Below are positions 1 to 12,614 of a stretch of 64,000 nt of DNA, one piece after another (the stretch's first letter is position 1; the number at the start of each line of letters is the position of its first letter). The position numbers and the translations under genes are program-made. Source of the DNA: Limonium bicolor. Taxonomy: Eukaryota; Streptophyta; Magnoliopsida; Caryophyllales; Plumbaginaceae. The notes under the pieces were generated by a model, which made no database searches, was not told where the DNA came from, and saw only the letters and a program-made list of their open reading frames with translations. Location of the stretch: NCBI GenBank assembly GCA_023374045.1, contig CM041776.1, positions 121,105,000 to 121,168,999 of the forward strand, read 5' to 3'.

Positions 1-1059
1 TATCAATATACACAACTACTTAGCAAGCATTTTATACTAACCCTAGAATTTAGGTTTTAGGGTTTAGAAAAGAATGTTACCTTCCAATGGATGAATGGAG
101 TTCTTGACTAGCAAGAGAAAAATATTCCTAGCCCAAGAGGGAGCCAAAATCGGCTGAAGCAACAAGGAACCAAGAGTTTAAAAAATGAAATTTCTTATAA
201 TGCAAACAAGGGCTAGAAATGATGGATTTTCGGACTTCTTTTTACCTCAAAGTCACAAGGAGGTGAAGGTGCTTCTAATGGTGGACTTGAATCTTCAAAT
301 GGAGGATACCCATAAAAACGAAAGTTGAGCTTTTGAGTTTTTGAAAGGAGGGAAATGTTCTCCTTTGCAAGGGGATTCCAATGGTACTAATTTGTAATTT
401 TTGGAGCAAGATTAATGGGTTAACAAGAGGAGAGAAGGATGGAGTTGTGTGAGTTCTTCTAATTCTCCATGGCTGTCGCAAGGTAGAAGAAGAAGGAGAA
501 AAAGAGAGAATAGAGAGGGTGTGTACGTGAGGGGAAGAGGGGAGTGAGGAGAGAGAGTCTTTTTTGCTTTTTGATTTAGTTAATAGGTTTGTCTTTTAGC
601 AAATAAGAGAGAGTTATGTGAGTGTGAGAGAGGAGGAGAAATCGGTCCCCCTATACACTCCTCTACAGATTTTTAATTTTTATTTGCAAAGTGGACACAC
701 CAAGTTTGTTTATTTGCATTCTCACCCAACAACTTCCCGGTTGTTACAGTCCTTACTACACCCGGTACCCGTTTTTCCGGAATTTCTCGTTTAATTAATT
801 TTATTGGTTCTAAAGCTCCACTAATATTTATTAGTGACTATTTAGTTGACCAAAATTATTACGAGTCTATTTGACACACTTAAAGTCGCGTTTTCCCGGT
901 TTCCTCGAAAAACGCGCTTTAAGGTTCGTTTATGCTTTTAACCCATTTTAAAGGTCCGTTTTCTTCGGGATTTGTTCCCTCGTATTTATTTAAGTGTAAT
1001 TAAGCCTTTAAATTATAATTAGCCTAATTAATCACTGTTTTTAATTACGAGGTATTTCA
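1..1059 (-). mobile_element. Partial LTR (A), Tekay-like Ty3 family, runs off window
   Basis: The right end is GGTATTTCA at 1051-1059, the reverse complement of the TGAAATACC start seen in the other Tekay-like LTRs here. Internal blocks match element G's LTRs by eye, for example CTCGAAAAACGCGCTTTAAG at 904-923 against 49135-49154, and the nearby CCGGAATT/TTTCTCGTTTA block. The other LTR end lies left of the window. It interrupts LTR I' at 1060 (candidate target duplication GTACC, 1060-1064). No coding sequence; the A/G-rich stretch at about 470-650 resembles the G LTR stretch near 48600-48800. Confidence 0.7.
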
Positions 1060-2773
1060 GTACCTAATCATTTTGCGGAATAGTGGATATGGGGTTGTCG
1101 TACTCTTGGGGACCTCACTGTGGATAACTGATAGTGTAGTAAATTGACTGAGAATTCTATTAAAAAGAGATTTATCTTTTTTAGGAGAAGATTAACAGCT
1201 AACTCATAAGACAATAATAAAAACAATAAATCAAAACAGAAAAGAAATAGAAATTGTAAATCTTTTTGTGTTTTAAAGAAGCATCCCGGGTTACTCTACT
1301 TACCTATTATTTAATCATATTAATATAACTTTCCCACTTTAGCAATAAACTCAAGAATCTTAATTAGTTTATTGACCGTTCCCTGTCTAATAAACCCTGA
1401 TTAATTTAAACAACAAGCGCAATTCCTTGTTCAAGTTATTAAAAATTAATCGCATTATTAATAATCCCTATTGGAGATAGATTAACCTATACGACGAGAA
1501 ACTCGCTTCTAGTCGTTAACCATTTGACTTCTTATGTCTAGAACTTTGTCTCAGCACTGCATTTTAACAAAGAACTACAAATATCACTTTAATAATTGTA
1601 CAAGAGAATAAAGCACATTAAGGACAAAAATCAAAATACTGCTTAGATAAATTATACTGGAAAGCTTACATAAATCAATTATATAAAACAGGCTTGCTTC
1701 CAACCGGGAAGCTAAGTTTATTATTCATACATAATAAAAACAAACATAATAATAAGATAGTCAAACAGAACGAAGAAGAACGATCGTACGCGGACATAGA
1801 TCAGGATATGGACTGGTTTTGTGCAGATCGTCTTCTTCGTTGGTTGTCTGGAAAGTAACAGCGTAAGGCTGATGAAGAAAGAAAATAAAATGGAGAAGTG
1901 GGGGATAAGAAGATGGAATGGATCGTAGGTGTGAGCGATGGTTTGTGGAAGAGATTGAATGATTTGAGCAGAAGGCTCGTGGGTTTTATAGAAGAAGGAG
2001 AAGAAGAGGAAGGAAGGAGAAGGAAGAGACAGGTTGGATCACGCGTGCTAGTGGGTGAACAAGATAAGGGGGGTGCCAGTTGATGGAGTAGATGGATAAG
2101 TTGCAGAACGCGTGAGGATTTTCAGGAGTGTTGGCCGCGCCTGATATTACTGTCTGTAGGCGCCGCAAAGAAGAAGATAAACAGCACCCAATTCTATCGC
2201 GTGCGTTAAAATCCGGATCTGGAATTTACATGCGTCCGCCTCTGTGTCGGCCATATATGGGCGGACGTCTCTGAGTTGTCCGGCCAAAAATCCTCGGATA
2301 GGCCACGGTTGTGTCTCTGTCCGGCCTTTGTCCGCTCTTTATTCCACGGACGTCACTCAAGCTATTCTTCTCTTCTTGTCCGAGTCATGTCCGGCCTTAA
2401 ATCCACGGACGTGGCTACTCATGTCCGCTCCGTGTCCAGCCTTAAATCCGCGGACGTCACACACGGAGTCCGGCCTTTGTTATCCGGACAAGACACGGAC
2501 GCATGTTTGACTTGTCCTGGTTTCGGGCGATAATTGTTTTGCTCCAAAAAATTCGTTTCAGCTCCGATTTAAGATCCGTTTGCGCCCACTCGTTCGTCTC
2601 TTCGTCTACTTTGCTTCTAGCTTGGTTTCCTCATGTTTAACCAATAAATGTGGAGATATCCAATAAAACATAAACTAGATGAAAAACATACGATAAGTGA
2701 GAAATGAGCAAGAAAAGTGCTAATATAATATACGAAATACACCCATAAAACATGCTCATTTGGACACTTATCA
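1060..2773 (-). mobile_element. Partial LTR (I'), Athila-like TGATAAGTG family
   Basis: In minus orientation it starts TGATAAGTGTCCAAATGAGC at 2773, matching the plus-strand LTR start at 29064. It runs left until interrupted by LTR A at 1060, so its 3' end and element body are not visible. The stretch at 2222-2530 is dense in GTCCG/CGGAC dyads, as is the 29064 copy. Inserted in LTR B, with candidate duplication CATCA at 2774-2778. No real ORF; open frames at 2244-2533 come from the GC-rich repeat. Confidence 0.7.
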
Positions 2774-4316
2774 CATCACAATATAGTGCATAATTTAAAT
2801 TGCTTGGCACTTAGGCCCTTAAATAGCATGGCTCTTAGGCCCTTAAGATGCATAAATCATAAACACTGAATTTCCCACATTATATTTGCCTTTGACCTGC
2901 AAATACACACAACATACATATGTCCTTTAATAGTCTCCTTGAGAACATTTACTAAGTCATTCACCATTGGCTCCTTAAGTAATTTTAACAAGCAACATAA
3001 GCTCATTTATCCTAAGACATTATAAGCCACACTAGGTTAGCATATTTACCTCTTTTCCTCACAAACTTCTTTCTTGTTTCCTTGATTAAAATCGGCAAGG
3101 ACTTAGGGCTGCTTGTCAACTTCTAAATAATATACAAGCAAGGTAATGAGTTTTCAAGCTTTATGCTTCATCTCATTATAAACCCTAGTTACATATATTG
3201 TCTTAGAACATTAAGATAGTTGTTTTACCTTGGTAATGAAAGAGAGTTTGAATGAGTAGCAAGAGAGGACTCCACCAAGTCCTTGAAAGGTTGGGATGAA
3301 GCTAGAAACAAGCAAGGTAAAGACACCATTAATGGTGATTTCGGACAACACTAAAACATGAAGAAAATGTTATTTTCTTTTGAGTTTCCTTACCTAGAAG
3401 CAAAGGAGAAACAATAATATGTGAAAAGATGAGCTCAAGCTCCTCCCATGGAGATTCCTCTTGGCACCGAAATGGAGCTCTTGGAGTTTTAAAAGGATGA
3501 AGTTGAAGACCTTGGCAAGACAAGGAGAATAGTGGTCTTGGTTTTTGATTTGGCATAGGGAGCTAGGAATTACAAGAGAATGAAGATGGGGTGGTGTGTG
3601 CTGTAGCAACCGTAGAAGAGAGCAAGAAGGAAGTTGAAGACGGTGGGAACAAGGGAATGAGAGAATGAAGAAGACTTAGCTTGTTTTAGATATTGTAAGT
3701 TAAAAGTAAATAGTAACTTGCTTTATCATTGTTTGTTTATTTGTTAACTTGCAAGGTGGTGACTCACCTCATAAAAACCGGCCCCCATTAGTCATCTAGG
3801 GGTGCTTTAGTCTTTGTTGACCATTTAACTCATTTATATAGACTTATGTTATAAATTAGCTTATTTTAGTACTATTCATAAAACAAGGCACATATTTGTG
3901 AAAATTTGATTTCCCCTTGATTTAGACTTCCTAATGTGATACTAAGTAGTAAACAGTTAATTTAAGAGTAATGATGGACATTTAGCCATTCAAAACTCAT
4001 TTACAAGACAATTTTCAAAAATGTGCTTTAAGACTCCTTAAAGCACATTTTGTGTTTTGACTTGTTTTCAAGTTTGGTTTTCTTTGGTAATTGGTTTAAT
4101 ATTTATTAATATATAAATAAGGTAAGTCTTGGTAAGCTCTTTGGGTCTTAACCAAACTTATCCCAAGCTTAGAGCACATTTTAGCCTTATTGACTTTAAG
4201 GTAATTAATTGTGTCTTCTATGGTTTAAATTGTTTACTAATGTTTCTAAGACACTTTTAGTCTTATTATACCTTATTTTAATGTTTAAACAACATACCTA
4301 GGTTTGGGTTATTTCA
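2774..4316 (-). mobile_element. Partial LTR (B), Tekay-like family
   Basis: The right end is GGTTATTTCA at 4307-4316. The sequence is the reverse complement of LTR H (62307-64000): both hold the doubled TTAAGGGCCTAAG-type block (2808-2850 here), the AAAGCACATTTT block and the ACCGGCCCCC box. LTR I' cuts it at 2773. A bZIP-type TGACTCA lies at 3760-3766. No gene. Confidence 0.7.
3760..3766. promoter_or_regulatory. GCN4/AP-1-type TGACTCA core in LTR B
   Basis: TGACTCA lies inside the imperfect dyad GGTGGTGACTCACC, followed by the conserved CCGGCCCCC box. The same arrangement recurs in LTRs C (both), E and H, and degenerately in F. TGAGTCA is the classical core for GCN4-like plant bZIP factors; use by this element is inferred. 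Confidence 0.45.
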
Positions 4317-5230
4317 CGTACAGTAGGCGAACATTATTTAGGCTTGTATGCCAAAGACGAGAATCTATACTTGTTTATAATCCTCGTTGTTTCACCTTGT
4401 TGTTCATTAATTATGCTATGTGGTTATGTGATGTATGTTTGTGGATTTTTGGAATTGAGTCGCTGTACTCGTATGTGTGTTTGTGAATTGGTTGAATTGA
4501 GGCGTCGTACTCATATGTATGTTATGAATTGGTTGAGTCGAGTAGCTGTTACTCGTGTGTGGATTATTGTGTGTTTGGTCGAGTGAGTCGCTGTACTCAA
4601 ATATGAACGAAATTAAGTGTTTGGTGGAGTGGAGTCTACGTACTCATAAATGCATTGTGACGCTTTCAGTTGGTTTACTGTGTGTGATATGTGAAGCCAT
4701 GGGCTTGTTTGCTATTTGAGTTACTGCAAAATATTTATTGCTTTACAGTTATTATTTTAAACTACATGCATGAAAATGAATTGCATGCTCTCGACCAATT
4801 ACTGAGGGTTGAGGGGGCATGACAGTCATGTAGTAACATACTCAGTAGGGGCTGATTCCATACCACAAACAAATATTTTGTAGGTATGCAGCTTCCGGTG
4901 TCGACAGAGAGTGCGACGTGCGGGTGTAATGTGTAGTAACCGTTGTTTAGGATTGTACTGTCATATTTCGATACGAACATAGAAACATGTATAGGACTGG
5001 GATACTTAGAATGCTCACTTGGGTTGTATTTATGTTGGATTAGAAAGTCAAATCTATCTCTTGTTGTCACTGTGAGAAATTGTTTCGTATTATGAATATA
5101 TCAGTAAGCACGTTATTACTCGTATGGGCGAGTGAGAACGGTGACACCAGTAGTTCGATTGTTTAGATTACTGCTGTGATTACTATGTTAAGTAAGACGA
5201 TTAGGAGTCGATTAGAGTAGGGGTGTTACA
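4317..5230 (+). mobile_element. 5' LTR remnant of old Ty3 element D
   Basis: It ends GGGGTGTTACA (5220-5230), the same LTR end as elements C and G, followed after 4 nt by a tRNA-iMet-type PBS. The left end abuts LTR B at 4317, so the LTR start is missing. It contains five GAGT...ACTC dyads at 4457-4645. I could not align it by eye with a right-hand copy. Confidence 0.6.
4457..4645 (+). repeat. Five GAGT-N6-ACTC dyad units in the D LTR
   Basis: Units start at 4457, 4499, 4540, 4585 and 4632. Four are 14 nt and the third is 15 nt; the second begins GAGG instead of GAGT. Each can form a 4-bp stem. Intervening sequence also repeats (TATGTGTG/GAATTGGTTGA), so this is a diverged tandem array with a 41-47 nt period. 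Confidence 0.65.
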
Positions 5231-5234
5231 AATG

Positions 5235-5246
5235 TGGTATCAGAGC
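5235..5246 (+). promoter_or_regulatory. Primer binding site of D, tRNA-iMet type
   Basis: TGGTATCAGAGC, 4 nt after the LTR end, is the usual PBS of chromoviruses and many copia elements, complementary to the 3' end of initiator tRNA-Met. Its last eight bases form one arm of a perfect 10-bp hairpin (5239-5248 with 5253-5262, loop AGTA). Confidence 0.85.
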
Positions 5247-8200
5247 GGAGTACCGCTCTGATGACAAGAGATAGTAGGATTTAGACAGTGAGCATTGGTT
5301 TTTGGGAATACGGGAACGTTGTGAGGATGCGTGACCTTGCGAGGTCGATGCAATGCTTAACGCTTGCACACAATAGCCGTAGAGGCACTTCAATATTAAA
5401 CGACCGAGACTGCGGTATGAGACCGAGTAAGGGTCTAACCCGTCCTCTTGACATACGTCAGGGAGAGGTCCGGGTAAGTGTACTAAGGAAGGACGAGGCG
5501 CAGCGGAAGGTGGTGAAGGTCCAGTAACCCCAAGTAACGCGAAGACGGTAGGAACCACTCACACTTGATGGGAGAGCATCCCAGGAACTTGCAATGGTAC
5601 CCCACCCGCCGCAGCCCGTACCTCGAGTACCGCCTAGGGAGGCAATGAAATGAGAAGCACCATGGAGAAGGACAATTCCTCCGGATCGGGAAGACCCGAT
5701 GTGGTTACTATGAGAATTATGATGATTGTGAAAGATGAGAACTTATGATGTGATGAATTGTTTAGGACCGGGGGTCTGGTAATGACATAATGTCTACCAT
5801 ACCAAGTACGAGCTGAATATGAAACCGAGGTTGAGGAGATAATTCCCATAGGACTAACAGGGTCAGCTTGCATAATCGAAGCAAACCTGTCTTACATCCA
5901 GGAAAGCACTGATAGTGGCCTAGGGGAAAGAAGGTGGAACAACGAGTCAAGATTAGTTTATGAGATAAGTAACAGACGGAAATGATGACCTTTCAAAGTC
6001 TCACCCAAAGAGAGTGACTCTAAACCCATGCAACACTGAAGGTTCAAGATGACCCGACGTGCATGTGGAGAGATCACGAGAGCCGTAGAAATAAGAACTC
6101 GCTAAAATGCTACCATGCAACAGCTCGGAAGGGAAGTAATACCTTACTACCACAGTAAACTTGTGGGAACAAGTGAGGGAATGAGACTGTATTAATCTGA
6201 ACAAGAGCCTCCTCGATAGGAGTGGAAACCCGATTAGGGAATAGCACTGCAACTGACACGCACCGTACCGGTGGCTCAGTCTGCATGACGCACTTGCCAC
6301 GACAAGTGCAAAATTAACCAAAGTACTAAATTTCAACCTGCCTTGCGCACTTGCTACAGAAATGACCAAAATTGTAACGTATAATTTCCTGAAAAAAAAA
6401 ACTCAGGAAGACACGCAGCGGAAAACACTTAGAAACATTCAAGCAAACACACATGCGCACAGAAACATTGAACACATGCGTTAAGGCAAACAAGCATTCG
6501 CATACTAACAACGACAAGCACTTAGCTGACAGCCCTAAGGGAATTTACCCCCGGGCTCCGGCGATGGCTGCGCTTTACCAGCATACTGGAATGCGCCACT
6601 CATAACCGCAGGGATGAGTTGGATTTGGGTGGAGATAAGTGTGTGGTATTCGCCCGATGCCTCACCTCGGTCATCGGTGCTTGCACTAGCTGTGTGGGTG
6701 AACCTCGTGGTTTCCCGAGCACAGGCATTACTTGTACTTGGGCTGCGCACTTGGGCAGGAGTTGCAAGTGGTGCGTAGAGCAGCGACAGTAAATTATCCC
6801 CAGAGGACCGAGTAGTCGGGTGGTTACCAATAAACACTAAACTTTCAGGTGAGTCCGTAATGCAATGAAGCAAGGACATAGCCTTTTTAAAGGCAGGGTT
6901 ACAAAACCTTGGGTTGGAGGTCGATAAAAACCTCGGGAAGACCTAGCCGGTCTGACCATTAAACCTAAAAAGAATACACCATTTAGCAAAATGTGAAAAG
7001 GGAGTTAATGAGAACAATGGTAATTAGTTCCTATGAGCCAAACCCTAGTGCCGGTACAGACATTAAACGTCATGTAATACCGATAGGGAGTGTCGAGTCT
7101 TCAGGACAAGCACAACCATACTTTGGGAGTGCGCGACACGTGCGGTTAACCCGCTACCCTTAAATATTGTGGAAGAGCAAAGAGTGGGCTATACAAGCAA
7201 AAGATGAAATGAAAACCCATCCAACTGAGTGAAGAGAAGTATAGACAAGTGCCTAGAGGGCAAATTATTTTTGAGTGATAAGAGAAGAATAGGCAAATGC
7301 GAACGTGCAATGAAGGGCCTGATGTTATGCCGTACCGCACACACCGGAGGTGTTGTGAATCCATTATGCTGCTAGACCCCGTACGGAGGGCAGTGGATAT
7401 TAACCGGAACAATGAATTTACCTGAGGACAGAAGATACTGTGACCTCGAAGAGGATGGAGGTGATACGAATTGAATAAGAGTTAGGACGACACAACAAAG
7501 AGCGATGATCAGCAGAAAACCCACTAAGTTTGTGGGTACCGAATTATAACCTTAGGATAAAGTATTAGACAACCACTAGGATTAATTAAATGCAGAGACC
7601 AACAATCATTTAACTATCCAGATTAGGCATTGAGCCTAAATACCATATGGCATAGGCCTACGGAAGGATACATTAATACCACCATAATGACCCAAATCTA
7701 GGAGAGCAAAGGTGATAAATCATGAACACTGATTAATATCAGACCAAAGAGGGACTACCAAAGGACGGGGAAAACACGATGTGTCAACCCTTCATGGAGT
7801 CCAGACTACACCAGAAGGTTAACCCAATGAATGGGTGGAGTTCGAGGACCGAAAACCATATCTAAACGGCGTCATTTGCCTAGGAGTGAACGGGAAAGAG
7901 ATAGTAAACAAATACTAATCCCCACTCATAGATACCAGATAACGAGCATGTGAAACCAATATTAAGGACGCTAGGTCGCAAACACCTATCTTAGAGAAGG
8001 TAAGAATATACATATTAATAAAGGAAACCCATATAACCCATAGAACCCAGACAAACCCTCTAGGGCCATTCTAACACTAAAGGTTAAGAATTGGCAGCCT
8101 AGTTACTCCAACTTAAATTACGGGGATAAGGTGCGCTGATAACCACCGGGTACGAAACACTCGAGTGCACTAAATAAGACATGGGACGACCACATCTAGG

Positions 8201-8278
8201 AGTTGTGGGCTGACGAAACTGCTAAGTTAGGTAGGTAAGTAGTAATGTATCAGTATGGTACCCCATGTATGTAAACGA
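5247..8278 (+). mobile_element. Internal region of D, left part, no coding capacity
   Basis: No open frame here gives a recognisable gag, pol or other domain; the scattered ORFs of 60-120 codons look random. The region continues at 22793 after element C, so D's internal length is about 4.5 kb, close to G's 5.06 kb. Whether D is a decayed coding element or was always non-coding cannot be decided by eye. Confidence 0.55.
8274..8278. repeat. Left target-site duplication of element C (AACGA)
   Basis: AACGA at 8274-8278 is repeated at 22788-22792, directly outside the two LTRs. An exact 5-bp duplication fits Ty3 integration. Confidence 0.9.
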
Positions 8279-11200
8279 TGTAACACCCCATCCAAAGCCA
8301 TTCGTGGTTATCGCAAAACTGAACACTTAATCGAATACGTCGCAGCGGAAATAAATAACACCTGGACCTTGCCACGGTCTGATCGTTAGAATATACCGGC
8401 CTTAATTTACAATACTTATCCAAAGTACTTATCCAACTCAAAACATCACCACCACAATACCACAACCAACCGAGTACAAGAATCTTAAACATAATCTCAA
8501 CCTTACATCAGTTTAATATAAACAGTCGGGTGCACAGGGGCAACCCGAACTCAAAATAAACATCCCACCCTAAGTCTAACCGCTCCTACTCTCGTAGTGC
8601 GTCCTCATGGGTCTCTTACCTGCAAGTGTAAAAATAGCCCCCGAGGGGGTCAGCACGAATGCTGGTACACCCTCTCATGGCCCCAAGCTAACGGGGCTAC
8701 GACGACTAATTGTCGATAGCATGGAAATTGATTACATACACAAGCATAATATGAAGTGCAATAACAATAACCACAGATGAACATATATAGTTCACAAACA
8801 ATGAACGACTCAAGCGTTCCCTTATCAAGTGGGTTAGTAACCCCCTCCTTAGTCCTCATTTCCTTAATCTCAGTTCCTTACCTTACCTTAATCTTAATCT
8901 TAATCTCAGTATACAAACCTTCCTGGAAGGGATTGGTTGTAGCTTAATTCGAACCTGGGATTTAGGTGATCCCACCGCACCATCTTAATGCCACCTACTC
9001 TGGACGGGAGTCCAGCGTAGCTGAGCCGGCAACCGGCCCTAGGCTACAAGTCCGAAGACAAGTCCTTAAGCGGAGGGCGGATCTGATTCAGATACCGTCC
9101 CCCTTTTCCTTAGCATGCATGACCGGAGATCGGTCCCGGGTTTCCTCACTCAAGTTCCAGTTAGTCGACATCTTAATCACCATGTGCTAGCTAAGCCCTA
9201 ACGGGCATTAACCAACGACCATCAAACTTAACTCTTATCTTAACTCAGTAAGTACTAAACTTGGTTAGTAACAATCTCAAGTCTCGCGGGTTAGTGTAAA
9301 TATAACACAATCACAACGAGAACAATATAACCGGTTGCATGCTTTATCTTGTTTTAGTCATAGCAATTAAACAGATAGCACACAAGCCGAGGGACACCTC
9401 GTTAGCAAGCAGGTCACAAGAAGGATTGTACCGTTCACCGTCGATCGTTGTTTGTTTAACCTTCTTCGGGGTCCCAATTCACAAACCTAAAACATTCATT
9501 CATTTTTAGGTCATTAGTTATTTGCACCTTACTTAACTCACTTAGTCCCTAGGGATTCCCATTCAATAACCTCTCAAGTCTTTGCCACTTAACTTAAACT
9601 TAATTTTTAAACATTAAAACTTATACTTAATCTTAACTTAATTCTTAAGTTCTTAGGGTCCTAATCATTACCACCCTACCAAAGGTATACCTCATTACCT
9701 ATTACCATTCTTAGAATTCAAAATTTCTTTTTTTTTTAAGTGTTAAGGGTCGACCGACCCACCGACCGACCAACCCCTGGGTCGGTCCATTACAGAAACT
9801 CTTCCGTCTTTTGAAACCATCCGACCGACCAGAGCTAGACCGACCGACCCAAACCTCTGGGTCGGTCCATTGCAGAACCCATTTCCTACATTAAATCTTT
9901 GCCCGACCGACCCAAAGCTAAGTCGACCGACCCAAACCCTCTGGGTCGGTCCAGTCCAGAGACATTCGGCTGGCTCAACATGGCCCGACCGACCCAAAAC
10001 TGGGTCGGACCCTGGGTCGGTCCACTACAGATTTTCCTCTTAAATTGCTCTTTCAATTCCAAGCTCTTCCACAAGTGTCTAATAGGTCCAACACCATCTT
10101 GGCACCTTAAACCACCTTATAACCTCCACCAAACTCATTAAAACAACTTCCAAAGATCTTCTCAAACATTTACTCAACTTACAAAGCTCCCAACACTTAG
10201 CACTTATTTTCTTACATTTCTCACATGCATTCCTCCAAGAATTTCAATTAACAAATGCTCCTCCTTAAGAACTTGACCACACCATGTACACCACTCCCAG
10301 CCTTATTGCATTTACCAAACCTTCCTTAGATTCTATACTCTAGTTCTCACCTAACCATTTCAAAGTTTCACCTCACTTACATCTAACTTACCCAAGTTTT
10401 CTAGCTTCTTTTATCAACATTTACCTAAGTCCTAAATACCCAAGTACACTCTTTTTTTCCTAAATCCTTCACAGTGACGCCTAAGTCATTACAAGTCATT
10501 TAAACACCTAATCTCACCCTCTTTCATCAAGACCACCTCTAGAACTTCCTAGTACTTCCTTAGTCATGAAATCTCCTTAGAATATCTTAAACACTTAGGT
10601 TCTCTCTAAATTTTGCCATGGGTTCTCTAGTATATAGTGATCAAAACACTTGGTTTTTCTCCATCAAACAACCAATATCACTCAATTTCTCATCACAACA
10701 CCTTAACACACATTTACACCAAAACCACACCACATCATCATATAGTGCTTAAACTTAAAATGCTTGGCACTTAGGCCCTTAAATGACAATAATCTTAACC
10801 ACTGAATTTCCACATATATTGCCTTCAACCTGCGAATACACACAACAAAGCTCCCATTGAAATAAAATGCTTCTTGTAATTCACCTTGATGTTCTTAAAC
10901 TATCTCTTTTTCCTCATTTGCTCCTTAGTCACAAGTTCACAAATATGCTCATTGTTTCTCCTAGGTTTTATATAACCTTTTTCTAATGTAAACTCTACAC
11001 TAAACTCATCACATATCTAAATCCCATTCCCTTAAACAATAAAACACCTTAAGGTAAGTAATTTACCTTGTTCTTTACAAGCTTAAAAGCTTTCTTCCTT
11101 AGGTTTTCTTTGTTCAATCTCGGTCACCAATGTGTATCTCCTTGCCAATGTTCTAACCAATATCCAATGACTCCAATGAGTACTAGATAACACATTAACC

Positions 11201-12355
11201 CTAAGGAACAAACCCTAGGTTAAAAATATGCTTTAAGGTATTAAGGTGATTGTTTTACCTTGGTTTCTCAAGACAAGCTTGGATATGAAGCAAGAAGGAC
11301 CTCCTCAATCCTTTGAAGAGTAGAAAACAAGCTAGAACAAGGCATAAACATGGAGTCCCATGAGTGTAAATTTTCGGACAAGGAAGAAAATGGTGGGAAC
11401 CTAGATTTTCTTACACTTTCTTTACCTTAAGAGAATGGAGAAGCCAATGGAGTCTCCAAACTTGAATTTCCTCCTCTAATGGTGGTTTGACTTGGCACCA
11501 AAATGAAGCTCTTGAAGTTTTGAAAAGATAGAAAGAGAGAGCTTGAGCTAACTAAGAAGAATATGTAATTTGTTTTGGTTTTGGAGCTAAAATGAGTGAG
11601 TTGTGTGCAAGGCTAGATGGAGCTAGCATGGAGTTGCTCTTCACGTTAATGGAGAAGGGAGAGAGAGCAAGAAATCGTGAGAAACAAAGGAGAATGAAGA
11701 AGTGAGGAGAGAGAACTAATAAAGTGTGATATTTATGTAAAAGGTGAATAGTGCTTTTGCTTTACAAAACTTTATTTGCCTAATGAGTCATGAAGGTGGT
11801 GACTCACCTCATAAGAAACCGGCCCCCTAGTAACAAGGGGTACTTAAGTCATTGTTGACCAAATATCTCACTTATATTGACTTATGTTATAAACTAGCTA
11901 AATAATTTACTATTCACAAAACAAGGCACATTGTTGTGAAATTTTTGATTTCCCATTGATATAGACTTCCAAATGTGATATATATAGTACACATGTTAAT
12001 TAAAGAGTAATGATGGACATTTAGCCATTCAAAACTCATTTACAAGACAATTTTTCAAAAACGTGCTTTAAGACTCCTTAAAGCACATTTTGTGTTTTAA
12101 CTTGTTTTCAAGCTTGGTTTTCTTTGGTAATTGATTTAAAATGACCATTAGGATATTACTAAGGTCTTAGAACAATATTGGGTACTCTCCCAAGTCTCTC
12201 CAAGCTTAGAGCACGTTTTTGCTTAAACTGCTCTTTTGGTGTTTCCTTATATTTTCTTTGATTAGAAATGTTTCTTAATGTTTCTAAGGCATTATTTAGC
12301 CTCCTTATATCTTAGTTTATCATTTAAACACCATATCTAAGTTTGGGGTATTTCA
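8279..12355 (-). mobile_element. 3' LTR of element C (4077 bp)
   Basis: Bounded by TGTAACACC (8279) and GGTATTTCA (12355), so TGAAATACC...GGTGTTACA in element orientation. It aligns throughout with 18693-22787; visible differences are mostly 1-4 bp indels. It carries GACCGACCCA/TGGGTCGGTC hairpins (9751-10025) and bZIP-type TGAGTCA/TGACTCA cores at 11784-11790 and 11800-11806. There are no genes in it. LTRs of 4 kb or more are known in the Tekay/Del chromovirus clade. Confidence 0.92.
9751..10025. repeat. GACCGACCCA/TGGGTCGGTC hairpin array in the left LTR of C
   Basis: Clear hairpins lie at 9764-9787 (24 nt), 9842-9867 (26 nt) and 9925-9951 (27 nt): arms GACCGACC(CA) and (TG)GGTCGGTC around a 5-8 nt loop. 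A less regular unit lies near 9984-10021. The same array occupies 20166-20448 in the other LTR, where the first unit is 20179-20203 (25 nt). ORFs here only reflect repeat composition. Confidence 0.8.
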
Positions 12356-12391
12356 ATCTACCCCCTTAAAAGAACTTTGTCCTCAAAGTTC
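12356..12391 (-). promoter_or_regulatory. Polypurine tract of C with adjoining AGGA-loop hairpin
   Basis: On the minus strand, TTTTAAGGGGGTAGAT directly precedes the 3' LTR start, as expected for the plus-strand primer. Just upstream, GAACTTTG-AGGA-CAAAGTTC (12372-12391) makes a perfect 8-bp stem with an AGGA loop. Element G has the same structure with a compensatory T-A to C-G change. Confidence 0.85.
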
Positions 12392-12614
12392 ACATATGTG
12401 CTTAATCATTCCGGTACTCAATTCCCTTAATCTTACACCACACTTATATTCACATTCACACATCTCAAGACTCAAAGGTCAATCTCAAATACAATACATA
12501 AGTATTATACATAACTCAAACTTACACCGAAGTGTAGCAACTTACACAAATTCACATCTTAAACAACCAAACAAACGACAAACATGATCGTTTCCTAACT
12601 CAAAAGCGAGGAAG

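Noticed and set aside
2244..2533. Overlapping ORFs with Cys/Pro-rich peptides
   Set aside because: They arise from GTCCG/CGGAC repeats in LTR I' and have no domain.
5235..5262. tRNA gene or tRNA fragment
   Set aside because: Only the PBS complement of a tRNA 3' end is present, next to an LTR; no cloverleaf is visible here or at the other PBSs.
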